A DNA stretch of 64,000 bases from Elephas maximus indicus (lineage: Eukaryota > Chordata > Mammalia > Proboscidea > Elephantidae), in assembly GCF_024166365.1 (NCBI RefSeq), contig NC_064826.1, positions 56,685,001 to 56,749,000 on the forward strand, written 5' to 3'. This document shows positions 43,746 through 55,960 of this stretch, piece after piece. The translations under genes were made by a program, and so were the position numbers. Position 1 is the stretch's first letter, and every line of letters begins with the position of its first letter. The notes under the pieces are model-generated. The model saw only the letters and a list, made by a program, of their open reading frames with translations. It was not told the origin of the DNA and made no database searches.

Positions 43746-46633
43746 GGAGGAATAAACACCTTGGGCACAAGGAGTCCTCAATATATATTTGTCAAATTAC
43801 AATGGGCTGCTTATGTTGACTGACAGCATTTATTGCCATAGTTCAGTGATAAAGTTTTAATATCTTTCTCTAGTGTTTGTCTTTGTACCACTTAGAGGAA
43901 ATTAATGTCAATGATAAAAAAAAATCTTATTTTAATATTTGATTTCATCTAAAGTCTATGTATATTTAAAAGTTTTGGTATGTCAGTTTTTGGCTCAAAC
44001 ATTCCTCTCACGTACCCAAATATTTTTATGACATTGTCTGTTAGAAAAGTGTCTCCTTAGTAATTAACTCTTATTTTAAAGGTGAATTTTTTAAGATATG
44101 AAACACAAATTTCTTCAATGAATATTTTCTAAACATATTCTAATATTACATTATTTTTCCACATATCCTTGCCTTTATACTTTGGCATCAGCATACATAC
44201 CCCCAATTATCTATGAGAGCCACTAAACATAGCATTTTGTCTCTAAAGTGACCTTACCCACTCAGACTTCATACTGTAGTTTCTCATTTCTGTTACAGTT
44301 TTTGCCCTGATAAGTTAACTCAGCATATCAAATTCAAAACCTGCCTCAAATCTGTGGCTAGTATAACAAATATATTTTAATGTAATTAATGAAAATGAAA
44401 CAGTAATTTTTTTTTTTTTTTTTTTGCCAATGCTCAATAATCTTGAATGAGAATTTGAGGTATAAATGACCTTTAACAAGAATTTGAAATGTATTTATCA
44501 GCTATTTATCATCTAGTAGCAGAGACCATTTTACCAATTAGATCACTTGGTGTGTTAATGTGAATATGGAAGAACAGAAGTTCTCAGACCAGGCTTTGGG
44601 GTACTGATATTTACAGGTCACACAAAGAGGAAATAATCAAAAGATACAGATAAGTAGTGGTCATTGAGGTAAGAGCCAAGCTAGGATAAAGTGATACCAT
44701 AAAAACAAAGAGGAGTTTTTCCAGAAGAAGGGAGCGGTGAATGGTACTGATGTTTCTGGGACAGCAAGTTAATCTGAGAATAAAAATTGCTGAAATCAAT
44801 GTGTTGAGCATCTTGAGGGTCACTGGAAGTTGCTGTGGTGCAGTGAAATGGACGATTTTTTGGAGGGGACTGAGTAGAAAAATTGGATTTGAGGAAACAG
44901 AGACAGTGACTAGGCACTCCTCTTTTGTGTAGTTTTGCAATAAAGGTGGGCAAAGAAATAGAATGATAATTGGAGCAGAAATAGATAAAAAGAGAATCCA
45001 TAAGTATTTCTTAAATTCAGCTGAATTATATGCCTCATGCTTGCTTGGAAATAAGACTGAAGTAGTAGTTTTGCAGCCAAATTAAAAAGGCCTCATAGAC
45101 CTTGTTAAAATTTTTATTTGTAAGAGTTTAAGCTTAGAATAATAGTAAACCAAGGAAGTCCCTGTGTGTGTGGAGCTTACAGTCTAGTGGGGTGACAGAG
45201 ATTAGTCAAATGCCTTAAAAAAATGTAAAACTGCAACTGTGATATGTGCTAAAAATAAGAGATATACGATATTGCAGGAACATACAGTAAGAGGGTTTGA
45301 TATCACTGAAGTTGGGCCTCCATGAAAAAATGACAACCAAAGGATTGAATAAGAGTTAAATAAGTGAAGAAAGGAGGAAATCAAGTTTTACTCAGTGGGA
45401 CGAGCAGAAGCATAGATGGTATAGAAGGAGAGAGTATGGCACCTATGATAAGCTGAAAGGTCAGTGTGGCTAGACATGGAGAAAAGTAAGGAATTCTGTA
45501 TATGTTGAGGGTTGTTCTTATCCTAAGAACTATGGGAGGTTATTCAAGTGCTTAAAGTAGGAGTGAGTGGTGGCATTAACTCATTTATTTCTTAAAAAAA
45601 AAAAAAACCTGTTACTGGAATGTGATGAATGGATGGGAGGAGGTCAGAATAGGTACAGGTGGACTGGTTAAGGAACTATTGTAGCATACAGAAGACGGTA
45701 GCTTTGGTAAAGCTGGCAGATGTTCAATTGATGAAAAGTAGATGATTTAAAGGAATTTTTAAAGTTAAAAATTGACAGAACTTGATAATATATGAGTTGT
45801 GGTTATTAAGTAGCATCTTGATGTTTATATGGTTGTTCAGGACACACACAATATCAAGCAATCAATCAATAAGAATTTACTGAATGCCTACTCTGGCATA
45901 AATACATCACTCCTCTTATGGAAAACTCAAATTATTTATGCATTAGAAGTACAGATCAGATTCTAGGCATTGCTTATCCCAATTGTTTCTGACACATTAA
46001 AAAAGAAACAGCCATTGTTGATGAATATCCATTGTGTCCTTATGATTTTGGAACAAAGAGTGCATTCAGAAGTTATCCTGGGCTCATCCAAAAGAGATGA
46101 CAAAATCATCTCTGCCCAGTACAGCCTGCACAACTTTGGCACAAGCAGATGAAAGTTGCAGTTGGCTGAGAAGCCCACAGAGGGTGATTCACCAAAACAG
46201 CCACAAGATCCAACTACACACTCACCACCCTCCTGATACATGGCTGCTAGTAAACCCAAATTCACACATTATTTTTACTCTTAATTGAACCTCCGAGGAT
46301 TGAAGGGCAGTGGCAATCTTAGCCTTGGAGAGGCCTGGCAAGCATCGATCAAGCATCAGTGGGAGAGACCGCTTTAAAAATATTATAAAGATGAGCTTTC
46401 TTGTTCTTTTTCTCTACTCTCTGGGAAAGACAACTGAGACTTCAAAATAAGTCTAATGCCAGTTTTTTAAGAGTTTTATTCTCAGTATCTCTATTGATTG
46501 TGGTAGCAGTGAAAGTCTGCCTAGAAAGACACATTTTTCATTAGTCAAACTATTACCTGATATATGAACAAATCTATTTTTTAGTTCTGTTTCTTTCCAT
46601 TGTTACTAAACTGAATATGTCTGAGAAAGAAAA
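43746..46633 (+). other. Intronic, AT-rich, old-repeat traces
   Basis: Poly-T at 44408-44425 and an A-run near 45594-45607. A 'gtggagcttacagtctagtg' segment near 45170-45192 belongs to a common ancient repeat. No gene recognised; the overlapping - strand frames at 44611-45001 lack known motifs. Confidence 0.4.
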
Positions 46634-46860
46634 CATGGCAAGGTAGTTTAGCATCACAGTTGGTGTTGGGAGAACATGCTATGAATCCCAGTTCTATCAC
46701 TTATAAGCTGCACTATTTGAAAATTTTTATGAAGTTTCTCCAAGTCTCAATATACTATCTATCTCACAACATTGTTCAGATCAAGGAAGATAACACATAA
46801 AAATACCTAATATGGCCTGGCACTTAGTACTTAGTAGGTACTCATTAAATGTTAACTGAA
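46634..46860 (+). mobile_element. MIR SINE
   Basis: A diverged + strand MIR: 'atgaatcccagttctatcac', 'ataagctgcactatttgaaa', 'atggcctggcacttagtact' and 'tagtaggtactcattaaatg' in the right order. Confidence 0.75.
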
Positions 46861-49800
46861 TCTAAATCAAGCCTGAACCAACTCTGTATCTAGACTAATA
46901 TTCACTGACATAAATTTCTTATATGTAATAATGCCTCATTACCAATGTATAATAATTCATTTTCCTATTACTAATTAAAATAAGTTAGTAATCAAATTTT
47001 TTATATATCTTTATGGAATTTTCTTTATAAACCCCAATATGAATTTTACCGTCTTCTCTACACACTTATTATATTTCCTAAGTCTATGAGGATTTGTATG
47101 TGTGACCTAAAATTAAGAAAATGAGGGTTTCATATAAGTTGTCATTTGGTGAAGGCAGCAAAATAATGCAGAAAATTTACTGGCTCTTTTCATACTGAAC
47201 TGCTGTAGCTTTAATAACTTCTGCACTGCAGTGATTATGAAACAAATGCGTATTTTTAAATGTTAACTCAGAGTGTCAGACGTTTACTTATATCTGGCAA
47301 AATCTTAGGAAGAGCAAGTTTGAGGACTACACAATAACGTGGGCTGTTAGATGTGTTTTCTGTCATTCACATGTTGTGAATACTCTTACCCTCTAATCAT
47401 TTTTATCTAAATTATACTCAATCTTAACTTTATGAGAATCTTGAAGTTAGAAAAAAGAACTTGATGTTAATGTTAATTACAGAAGCAAGTTGAAATGTAT
47501 TTTAACAAAAGCTTGAGATACTGAAAGTCAAATAATCCCTTGGAGATTTTAAATTTCAAATAGGCAGAGGAATCTAGGATAAAATTTGGGGGATTAGTAA
47601 CTCATTTTACAGAGAGATAATCTTGTATCTCACACCACAGAAAATGATCCGATTAGCTTTCCTTTTCTCTATATTAACTCATTAACTCCAGAAAATGTCT
47701 TACTCATAGAGCAAATGGAAAGATGCTTCAATAAATCTCACTGCTTCTTTACAGCCAAAAACATGACTCCATTCACAAAACATCACCTTTTTCAAGCTTA
47801 ACGCTCTTAACTGTTAAGAAAATTAAAATAGTCCCTTTAGAACTAATATGTGTAATCATAAATATGTTTACAGTATTTTTTTAATCTAAAACCTCAGCAA
47901 TGTTAAATGAAGGGTTATATATTTAGAAGTGAATATCCTTTTCAGGAAGTTAAATGAAACAACGATTGATCTTCTGGAAACAGATTCTTTTCTTATTTGC
48001 ATTCCTCGAATAGCCCTTCAAGTTTCAGCACCCCTCTTTTTCTTCTAATGAATTGTAGTATCCAAACCAGCTATTGTTTTTTTAATGAGAAAAAATGACT
48101 TGCCTATGAAGTGCATCTTACTAAAAAGATAGATTGAGGCACTGATGAGTTTAATGATATTTTATCAGGGAAAATTAGGCTGTGTCTAATTCAGAGACAC
48201 AGCCCTCTGGTGAGCATACTCTCACCTATTCTCATTACTTCTGTTTATTCCATATGGATACCTGTTCCTGGCAAGTAAACCACTCCGTGAATTTCTTGCC
48301 AAAATTCACATCAGATATTTTGTTGTATAACTTAACTACCGGGAATAAATCTTTGACGCTAAGGTTGTCATAGGAGACTATGAAATAATATGAGTGGGAA
48401 CATTTATATAAAGCATATTTCTTTCCGGAAGTTTGATCTCATTTTCAAGCTCAGTACCTCTGACGGGAAGGAGGCAGCAGGAAGCAACTTATCAAATCAA
48501 AGACTTATGGATCTTCTCTGTTGCAAATGTCAAAATCCCTCAAAATTGTTTTGTAAAATGACTGATATTCTACACATAGTAGGTAACTGAGAATGTGGTA
48601 CCTTCACAGCTGACCTGAATACAGGAGAATTGCCTGACTGGCCCAGATTGTTACAGAATTAAGGGCAGAGAACAGTTGATGATTCAACGCGGTCTCTAAA
48701 GCAGAAAAAAAAAAAAAAAAGCAGAGAGAGGGGAAATTTCTGTGGTTTGAGAGAGATGATCTCAAGCAGTGATTGTTTTGCTTTTAGTTAAGGAATATCT
48801 TCATATCACAGTAAGAATCTCAATTCATCCTTTAGTATTTTCCTTATCCTACTGTGCTACCTGAATTTTTCTGATTTCATCAAGTAGAGATAGGTTATTC
48901 CAATAAACACTAAGCAGAGAGTTAACCCACTAGTATTATCTCTGTACATGACCAGTTTTTCAATATAGCAGCAGCTTAATGTTTCCACCACTCTTGAGGA
49001 GAGGGGAAGATCACATTGCCTTATTCTGCTCTCTGAAGATGTTCTCTGAAGAAGGGATGGACAGCAGAGGCAAAACTGAGTATGTCCAAGCAACAGGCTA
49101 CCAACCACTCAGGTACCTTGGGATCTTTTATATTTAAGTCACCTCTGCCCAAAACTCCAGAAACTTTGAAGAAGATTTTTGGCTCCTCAGGTGTTGTTCT
49201 GCTTCTGAGAGATGCCATTTGGGACAGAACGGTAACACCAACTGGCATTTCTTTTGCGTTGCAAGCTATAACAATTACCCTCCTAAGCTTTCCTGTCACT
49301 TTCACGCAATCAGTAAACAATAGGCTCTGTAAGCAGACACTGGAGGGAGCCAAACTGATGCCTTAAAGAGAAATTTTGGTAGCTAATCAGGGCCTTTTCT
49401 TTTTCTGTTTTTTCTTTTTTTCCATCTCTCCTCTACTTGCCCCCCAGGCACCCAGTCCTTCTGTCTGACCCTGTTTGGTGGGAAACTTTGGTCTGGAGTA
49501 TGGATGCAAATTAAAAATAAATGCCTTCATCAGATTCTTAACTCAGGTTTGCCTACTCTCTTGTTGCTGATTCCTTTTTTACATTTATTTTGTTATTTCA
49601 ATAGTCTACCATGCTAGTAACAGGAGAATGTCATAATATGCTGCTTCAGATATTCTCCTGGTAAGATTTTTTTTTTCCCCCTGCTGCTGCTTCCTTAGGA
49701 TTCTTCTGGTTTCCAAATAACAGCTGAAATGTCAAAATGTATTTTTAATTTTGTTTTTATTATGTAGGCTATCAGTTATGAACAAATTTAGGTTATCAGC

Positions 49801-50529
49801 AAGGCTGTATTCACATGAAAATACACACACCTTCACTCACATACACAGTAACTATTAGGGAAATAATTCTCCTTTCATTCATGTTGGCTTTAAAGTAATT
49901 TAAATTAATTCCAACCACCTCCTCCCCACTCCATTGGATTGGTTTAACACCCTTTGATGGTGTTGTTTGGGCTTTTCTCTCACATGCTAATAAGGCATTC
50001 ACTTTAGCTGCCACAACTTCATATAATCCTTGGGCAATTCTCACACTTCCTAATGACCCCTTCTTTAGAGAGCAGGGAATCTTGAAAGGAGGAGAGGGAA
50101 GTGAATTACTGGCCTAGTATAGACTTACCCTGAAAATATATTCTGGCTAACAGCTCCTACTCTGGAAGGGTAACTGTCACTGAGAAAGACACCCATTCCT
50201 ACCTACCCTGTATGGCAATCTACTCTGATCCCAGAGCAAGCAAATAGTGTTTTTCCACAGACACGCTGAGCACAAATGGTGTTTTTAGGAAGGGGAGGAA
50301 GTCTATCTCTTGGGGGTCTTGCCTCACCCATTAAATGTGGCTTGAGCATGAATTTTACAAATGTTCGAAGAATAAGGTACTACTAGTTCTTGCTTCCTAA
50401 TATCCTCTGGTGAAAGTCTGATTAAGCTGGGTAAAAGGAAAAACAGGAAAAGCTCCTATCTTACTTCCCCAAAGCAATAAGTATTTCCCCCACAGAATCC
50501 TCTAAGACTCTCAAGAGTTTGGGTAGTGA
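46861..50529 (+). other. Intronic, AT-rich, nothing recognised
   Basis: No interspersed repeat or exon was recognised in about 3.7 kb. A-run at 48703-48720. At 49021-49366 both strands are open for about 100 codons, without known domains. CA-type dinucleotides occur near 49820. Confidence 0.4.
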
Positions 50530-50534
50530 CACTA

Positions 50535-51065
50535 TGTCATGGATTGAATTTTGTCCCTCCCAAAATATACATCAACTTGGTTAGGCCATGATTCCCAGTA
50601 TTGTGTGGTTATCCTCCATTTTGTGATTTTCGTATTTTTTATAAATCATAATCTCTGCCTGTGGTTAAAGAGGATTAGGGTGGGATGTAATACCCCTGCT
50701 CAGGTCACATCCCTGATCCAATATAAAAGGAGTTTGCCAGTAGTGTGGCCTGCACCACCTTTTATCTTACAAGAGATAAAAAGAAAGGGAAGCAAGCAGA
50801 GTTGGGGACCTCATACCACCAAGAAAGCAGCGCAGGGAGCAAAGCACATCCTTTGGACCCGGGGTTCCTGTGAGAAGAAGCTCCCAGTCCAGGGGATGAC
50901 TGACGAAAAGGACCTTCTCCAGAGCTGACGCAGAAAGAAAGCCTTCCTCTGGAGCTGACGCCCTGAATTTGGATTTCTAGCCTATTATGTGAGAAAATAA
51001 ATTTCTCTTTATTAAAGCCATCCACTTGTGGTGTTCTGTTATAGCAGCACTAGATGACTAAGACA
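50535..51065 (+). mobile_element. Solo LTR, MaLR/ERVL-like family
   Basis: A 531-bp + strand LTR from TGTCATGGATTGAATTTTGT to CTAGATGACTAAGACA. The flanking 5-mers (CACTA, CCACA) do not match. The frame at 50551-50928 is inside it. Confidence 0.82.
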
Positions 51066-51162
51066 CCACACCTTCCTCAAGGAACTTTTGGAAAATACCT
51101 AGCCGAAACATATTATCTCCAATGGAGAAGTTATAACCCAAACATCTTAAGTAAATGGGCTA

Positions 51163-51350
51163 AAGCAGTGGTTCTCCGCCTTGGCTGCCCATAAGAATCA
51201 CCTTTAAAAAGTCTCCATGCCCACACTCACCCCCAGACCAAATAAATCAGAATCTCTGGGGTTAGAACCAGACATTAGTATTTTTTAAACCTCTTCACTT
51301 GATTCAAATGGGCAGCCATTGGAATGTAGTTGAAAAACACTACATTAAGA
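51163..51350. mobile_element. MER5-type hAT fragment
   Basis: 'agcagtggttctccgccttg', then 'taagaatcacctttaaaaag', and at the right 'gggcagccattggaatgtag' match MER5A-like terminal and internal blocks. Confidence 0.75.
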
Positions 51351-51918
51351 ACCAGGGAAAGAACAAGTATTGAGAACACTGAGATACAATAATTAACTTC
51401 TGCTGCTGAGAGTACCTCTACTCGGCACTGTCCATGATTAAATCTCCCTTGTTGTAGGAAGACGACAGCCATATCTAAAAAAAACAGGAAAATCTTCACA
51501 CTTGACTACTCTACTTCATACCAGCACACCCAGTGCCGTCACACAGGTCTACTTCTTACAGGACTGTTTTTCAATGTTTTCTTATGTCCTGTGAGTGGAT
51601 CTGTATAAGACTCAGTTGTGACTGTCCTCAGTGTGGAGCGAGCACTGTTTTGTCTTCCAAAAGTGCAATCAATAGCTAGTACTATCATTGAACAGGGAAA
51701 GATAATTGAGGTTTATTTTTTAATTAATATTTTATTGTACTTTTGGTGCATGTTTACACACCAATTTAGGTTCCCACTCAATTTCTACACAAATTGTTCC
51801 ATGACGTTGGTTACAGTCTTCACAATGCATGACATTCTCATTTCTGTTCTGGTTGTTTCATTTCCATTAATCCAGTTGCCCTGCCTCCTTATATTCTCAT
51901 CTTTGTTTTAAAGTAACA

Positions 51919-52097
51919 GGAGACCCTGGTGGCGTAGTGATTAAGTGCTACGGCTGCTAACCAAAGGGTCAGCAGTTCGAATCCGCCAGGCACTCCTTGG
52001 AAACTCTATGGGGCAGTTCTACTCTGTCCTATACGGTTGCTATGAGTTGTAATCGACTCGACGGCACTGGGTTTGGTCTTTTTTTTTTTTTGGTTTG
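51919..52097 (+). mobile_element. AfroSINE nested in L1
   Basis: A + strand SINE, little diverged: 'ggagaccctggtggcgtagt' to 'atcgactcgacggcactggg' with a T-rich tail. It interrupts the L1 3' UTR. Confidence 0.9.
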
Positions 52098-52754
52098 ACC
52101 ATTTGGTGTCATATAGGTGATATTTTAAAGGAGCAGAGTACTTATAGGTGATATTCACTATTTCATGAGCTAACCTGTTATTTAGCTACTAGGTGAAGGT
52201 GACCTCAGGGATTAGCTTCAGTTCAAGATTTGAAGAGTATCTCAGGGCAACAGTCTCAGGGAGTCCCCTAGTCTTAAAACAGTCCAGTAAATCTGGGTGG
52301 TTTTTTGTTTGTTTGTTTAGGAATTTGAGGTTCTGTTCCACATTTTTCTCCCATTATAAGGGTCCATTTGCTGTGGCCCTGATTAGAATAGCCAGTAGAA
52401 GTAGCCAGGCACCATCTAGTTCTTTTAGTCTCAGGGTAGATGAGGCCGTAGTTTGCATAGACTGTTTGTCCTGTAGACTAGTTTCTTCTTTCAGTCTTTG
52501 ATTTCCTTCTTTCTCTTTTGCTATGGACAAGCAGAGACCAATAATTGTATCTTAGCTGGCTGCTCGCAAGCTTTAAAGCCTGCAGATACTACTCACCAAA
52601 CTAGGATGTAGAACATAACTTTACAAACTATATTACGCCTACCCACCGAGATGTTCCACAAGGCTATGATCCTAACCCTTCAAACTCAGAAAACCAATTT
52701 CATGAGGTATTTGGTCATGTCTAAGAAGTACCAATAACTGTGCCCTCTATGTGC

Positions 52755-52900
52755 TTTATTATATGTATGAATATATATGCATACAGTCATATAGGTACAT
52801 ATGCATATGCATATACCTGTATATAACACATACATATTCACATATACATACCTATATACACATATGCCTACATACTTACATATATACCTGTACATACATT
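52755..52900. repeat. ATAC/ATGT-rich microsatellite
   Basis: About 145 bases of TATGTA/CATACA-type imperfect repeats, part of the L1 3' UTR. Open frames on both strands here encode Tyr/Ile/Cys/Thr-rich junk. Confidence 0.8.
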
Positions 52901-53139
52901 TTTTGGTTGTTTTTGCTGTTGTTTCAAAATTATCTATGCCATAGCAATTACCAGCAAGTCCTTTTTTCCTGTGTATGTTTTAGTGATATCATTTACCTCC
53001 ATCAAGCTGTGTAACTGAGGTTTCTTAATGACTATCCATTTTCTCTTACAGCATCATGTTCTCCATCTTGATTGGTTCCTTCTTTTCTGCCTAAAAACAT
53101 GTCCAATGTCATTTAATTATATTTTTAAAAATCTTCCAG

Positions 53140-54245
53140 TGACAGAATACTCCTTCAAGTCACTGCTCTCTCTTCTTTCCTTCGTGGTTGAACTTAATAT
53201 AGCATAAGAGGAGAATATACTTAGTATCTCCACTTAGTATAACAATCCAGTTAGTCCTTACCTCTCTGCAATTTGGCTTCTGTCCCACTACATTACTGAA
53301 ATGATTTCTTCTTGGTCCTAGAACAACGATGAACTCCCATCACCAAATCCCACAGCTTCTCCTCAGTTCTCAGATTCTTGAAACACTCTGTAGCACATGA
53401 TACTTCAAAGAATCTTTTAAAACACCCTCATTACCCTGGTTCATTTTCTTTCACTGTGTCACCTTTTCCTCATTTTGTTCCCTTAATGAAAGTATTTTAC
53501 AAAGTTCTTTCCTCAGCTTTCTTGTCTTTTGATACCAAAAGATCTTAAACTAAGGTCTACAAAATTTTGTGCTCATGTGTTTGCACACTTTTCTGGCAAG
53601 GAGGTGCATTGCTTTCATTATATTCTCAAAGGATTTCACAACTCAAATGAGGTAAAGAACTTAAAATAAACTCACTCACTCAGGATTTTTACCTACCTTG
53701 TGGTTACAATTATCAACTTTCAAGCAGATAACTTCTAGTGCTCTACCTCTAATTTCTCTCCTAGACTCCAAATTCACATTTTCGAATGCCTAATTTTTTT
53801 TTTTTAATCAGGCAATTCTATGGGATGTATAGCTACCCCCTCAAATTCATCACATTCTACCTCTTAAGCCAACATCTCTTCATAACTTTACCTTTAATGG
53901 TTTCTCATATTCTCTTATGTCCAATTATACGGCCTTGGAAACCCAAAAAAACTGCCCCCCAATTTGCATCAATAAATGTAGTTGGTTCCAATTCCAAATG
54001 GTCTCTTGAATCTACTCTTTTCCACACCCACATGTACCAAACTGCTTCAAGCCTTTATTTCTTCTTAAATGTCATATTGTTAGAGTCTCTAACTTTACTG
54101 ATTCCCCCTAGTCTTTCTGACAACAGTTATCGTATACATGTCTTGTCAAATCAATCTTCCTAAGCTTCCACTCAAAGCATGCTTTTCTACTACTTGAAAC
54201 CTTCATTTTCCTACTGAATTATCCAAGCCTTCAAGTTCCTTTACT
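53140..54245 (+). mobile_element. L2 LINE fragments
   Basis: L2-like blocks in order: 'ttcttgaaacactctgtagc' (53379-53398), 'taatttctctcctagactcc' (about 53750), 'gttggttccaattccaaatg' (about 53980) and 'caaatcaatcttcctaagct' (about 54148). Diverged, and no frame is intact. Confidence 0.55.
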
Positions 54246-54249
54246 AAAC

Positions 54250-54403
54250 CCATAAAAACCCATTGCCATTGAGTCTATTCAGACTTATAGCAACCCTATA
54301 GGACACAGTAGCACTGTCCCACACGGCTTCCAAGGAGCGCCTGGTAGATTTGATCTGCCAACCTTTTGGTTAGCAGCTGAACTCTTAATCACTATGCCAG
54401 GCT
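54250..54403 (-). mobile_element. AfroSINE
   Basis: A - strand SINE: 'aaaacccattgccattgagt', then 'cctataggacacagtagcac', to 'cttaatcactatgccaggct'. CTTTACT on both sides suggests a 7-bp duplication. Confidence 0.88.
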
Positions 54404-55772
54404 CTTTACTGGGAGGCCCTAATTTACATTTCCATGTGCATCTTCTCATTTTCCCTTAAGTAACTTCTAAATTACAAAGTGAACAACTCTCCATTTTCAA
54501 GAGATAGCCCGTTCAAAGGATAAATATTTTTTGCAATGGATTTTTAGATATGACACTATAGTCCTGCTTCCAGAGTGTTCTGTGTTTGCCCAAGTTGGCA
54601 GCCTTAAGACACGCAGAAGTTAAAATTCAAGTACATAATTCAAGGCTGAGAATCAGCAAACTAAATCCAAGGGTGGTGTTGTTGTTGGTTGCCATGGAGG
54701 CAATTCTGACTCTTACTCATGAGTGGCAGCTAATATCCTACCAGTGGCCCTTGAAAAGCAGCACTAAGACAGAAAAACTCACAGCTCTGTATCCAGATCT
54801 GGGCTAAACATGTACTCGGTGGCCTTGCAAATGGGGTTAGGAATGAAGGTGACTACTGTAATCAATGTTCTAAAATCATTAGCCTAAAAATTTCTGCTCT
54901 AAGTAGAAATAATAATTAGTTTGATTTCTAGTCGAGTTTCATTTCCCCATTTTCTGGACAGAGACTTAAATCTAATGAAAAGCTGAGGAAACCAAGACTC
55001 TTCTTGCTAAAGGAAGAAGTAATTATTTAAACGTTGTCCACAGATTCAGATGCCTCAGAATTTTTTTTTTTTTTCCTGACATGTTCTGGGACTACTAAAA
55101 ATAATTCCCAATATAGATATTTAAAAATAATGAGATTTAAATGATCTTTAATTTTTAAAACTATCTTCTTTTCTGTTAATTCTTTCAATCATGGGTAAGA
55201 TATAAGTGTTAAGAACCAGAAGCAAGAATAATAAACAAGGTCTCAAATCTCAAAAGAAGAATGGTATGACTGCATTAGGCACTGTATTGTCCCATTAGGA
55301 AAAAGAAAAAAAAAATACCTCTTAAGCCTTAGGCTTTTTTTTTTTTTAAGCTAAAGCTCTCAACAGAAGCTACATGAATTTCATCAATATGTTTTTATGA
55401 GTCCAAGCCAAGAAACTCTGTAAAGATTACCAAAGTATCTGATGTAGCTTCTGGCAAGGGATGAAGTACATCTTGCAAGGACCTGAAAAAAAAAAAAATG
55501 TCTATTAGAAGAGCTTTTGATATGATCAAGAAGATTTTAGATTGAACTCCGAAGACAGGAAAAAAGACTGGATACCATGAAAGGCAACAGATAAAAAAAA
55601 AAAAAAAAAACCTAACAAGGAGGAAATGTCAAGTAATTCTCTATAGAAACGCAGAGGTTGGGGAGGCAAGGGTGATGAAAAATACATCTTCAAATCAATA
55701 TGCCAAGGCAGACAGAATAAATGTAATACATATAATTAATTTTGTATTTAAGACAAATATAATTTCATAGTA
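54404..55772 (+). other. Intronic, with a possible RTE tail trace
   Basis: At about 54675-54725 'gttgttgttggttgccatgg' with 'aattctgactcttactcatg' resembles a short reversed RTE 3' end. Several homopolymer runs occur (55060-55075, 55595-55612). No gene. Confidence 0.4.
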
Positions 55773-55784
55773 TATTCTCAATTT

Positions 55785-55948
55785 GGAGCCCTGGTGGCAC
55801 ACTGTTTAAGAGCTTGGCTGCTAACCAAAAGTTCAGCAGTTGAAACCCACCAGCTGCTCTCTGGAAACTCTATATGCCAGTTCTACTTTGTCCTATAGGG
55901 TCGCTATGAGTTGGAATCGACTCAACAGCAATGGGTTTGGTTTTTTGC
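55785..55948 (+). mobile_element. AfroSINE
   Basis: A complete + strand SINE with a perfect 12-bp duplication TATTCTCAATTT at 55773-55784 and 55949-55960. Confidence 0.93.
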
Positions 55949-55960
55949 TATTCTCAATTT

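Larger units (their letters stand above)
51735..53111 (-). mobile_element. L1 3'-end insertion, older
   Basis: A reversed L1 3' UTR, truncated at its 5' side. The 3' end is on the left ('tttggtgcatgtttacacac', 'ttacagtcttcacaatgcat'). It continues past a nested SINE through 'ggagcagagtacttataggt' and 'taggatgtagaacataactt'. A TA/CA-rich internal repeat tract lies at about 52755-52900. The right boundary is inferred from the near repeat TTTAATTA(A)TATTTT at about 51719 and 53112. Confidence 0.65.

Noticed and set aside
50551-50928. 125-codon + strand frame
   Set aside because: Entirely within an LTR of the same family as at 2.2, 37.3 and 41.7 kb.
52686-53014. Tyr/Ile/Cys-rich frames on both strands
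   Set aside because: Generated by the ATAC/ATGT microsatellite in the L1 3' UTR.
53786-54163. 125-codon + strand frame
   Set aside because: Falls in diverged L2 sequence with no intact motif.
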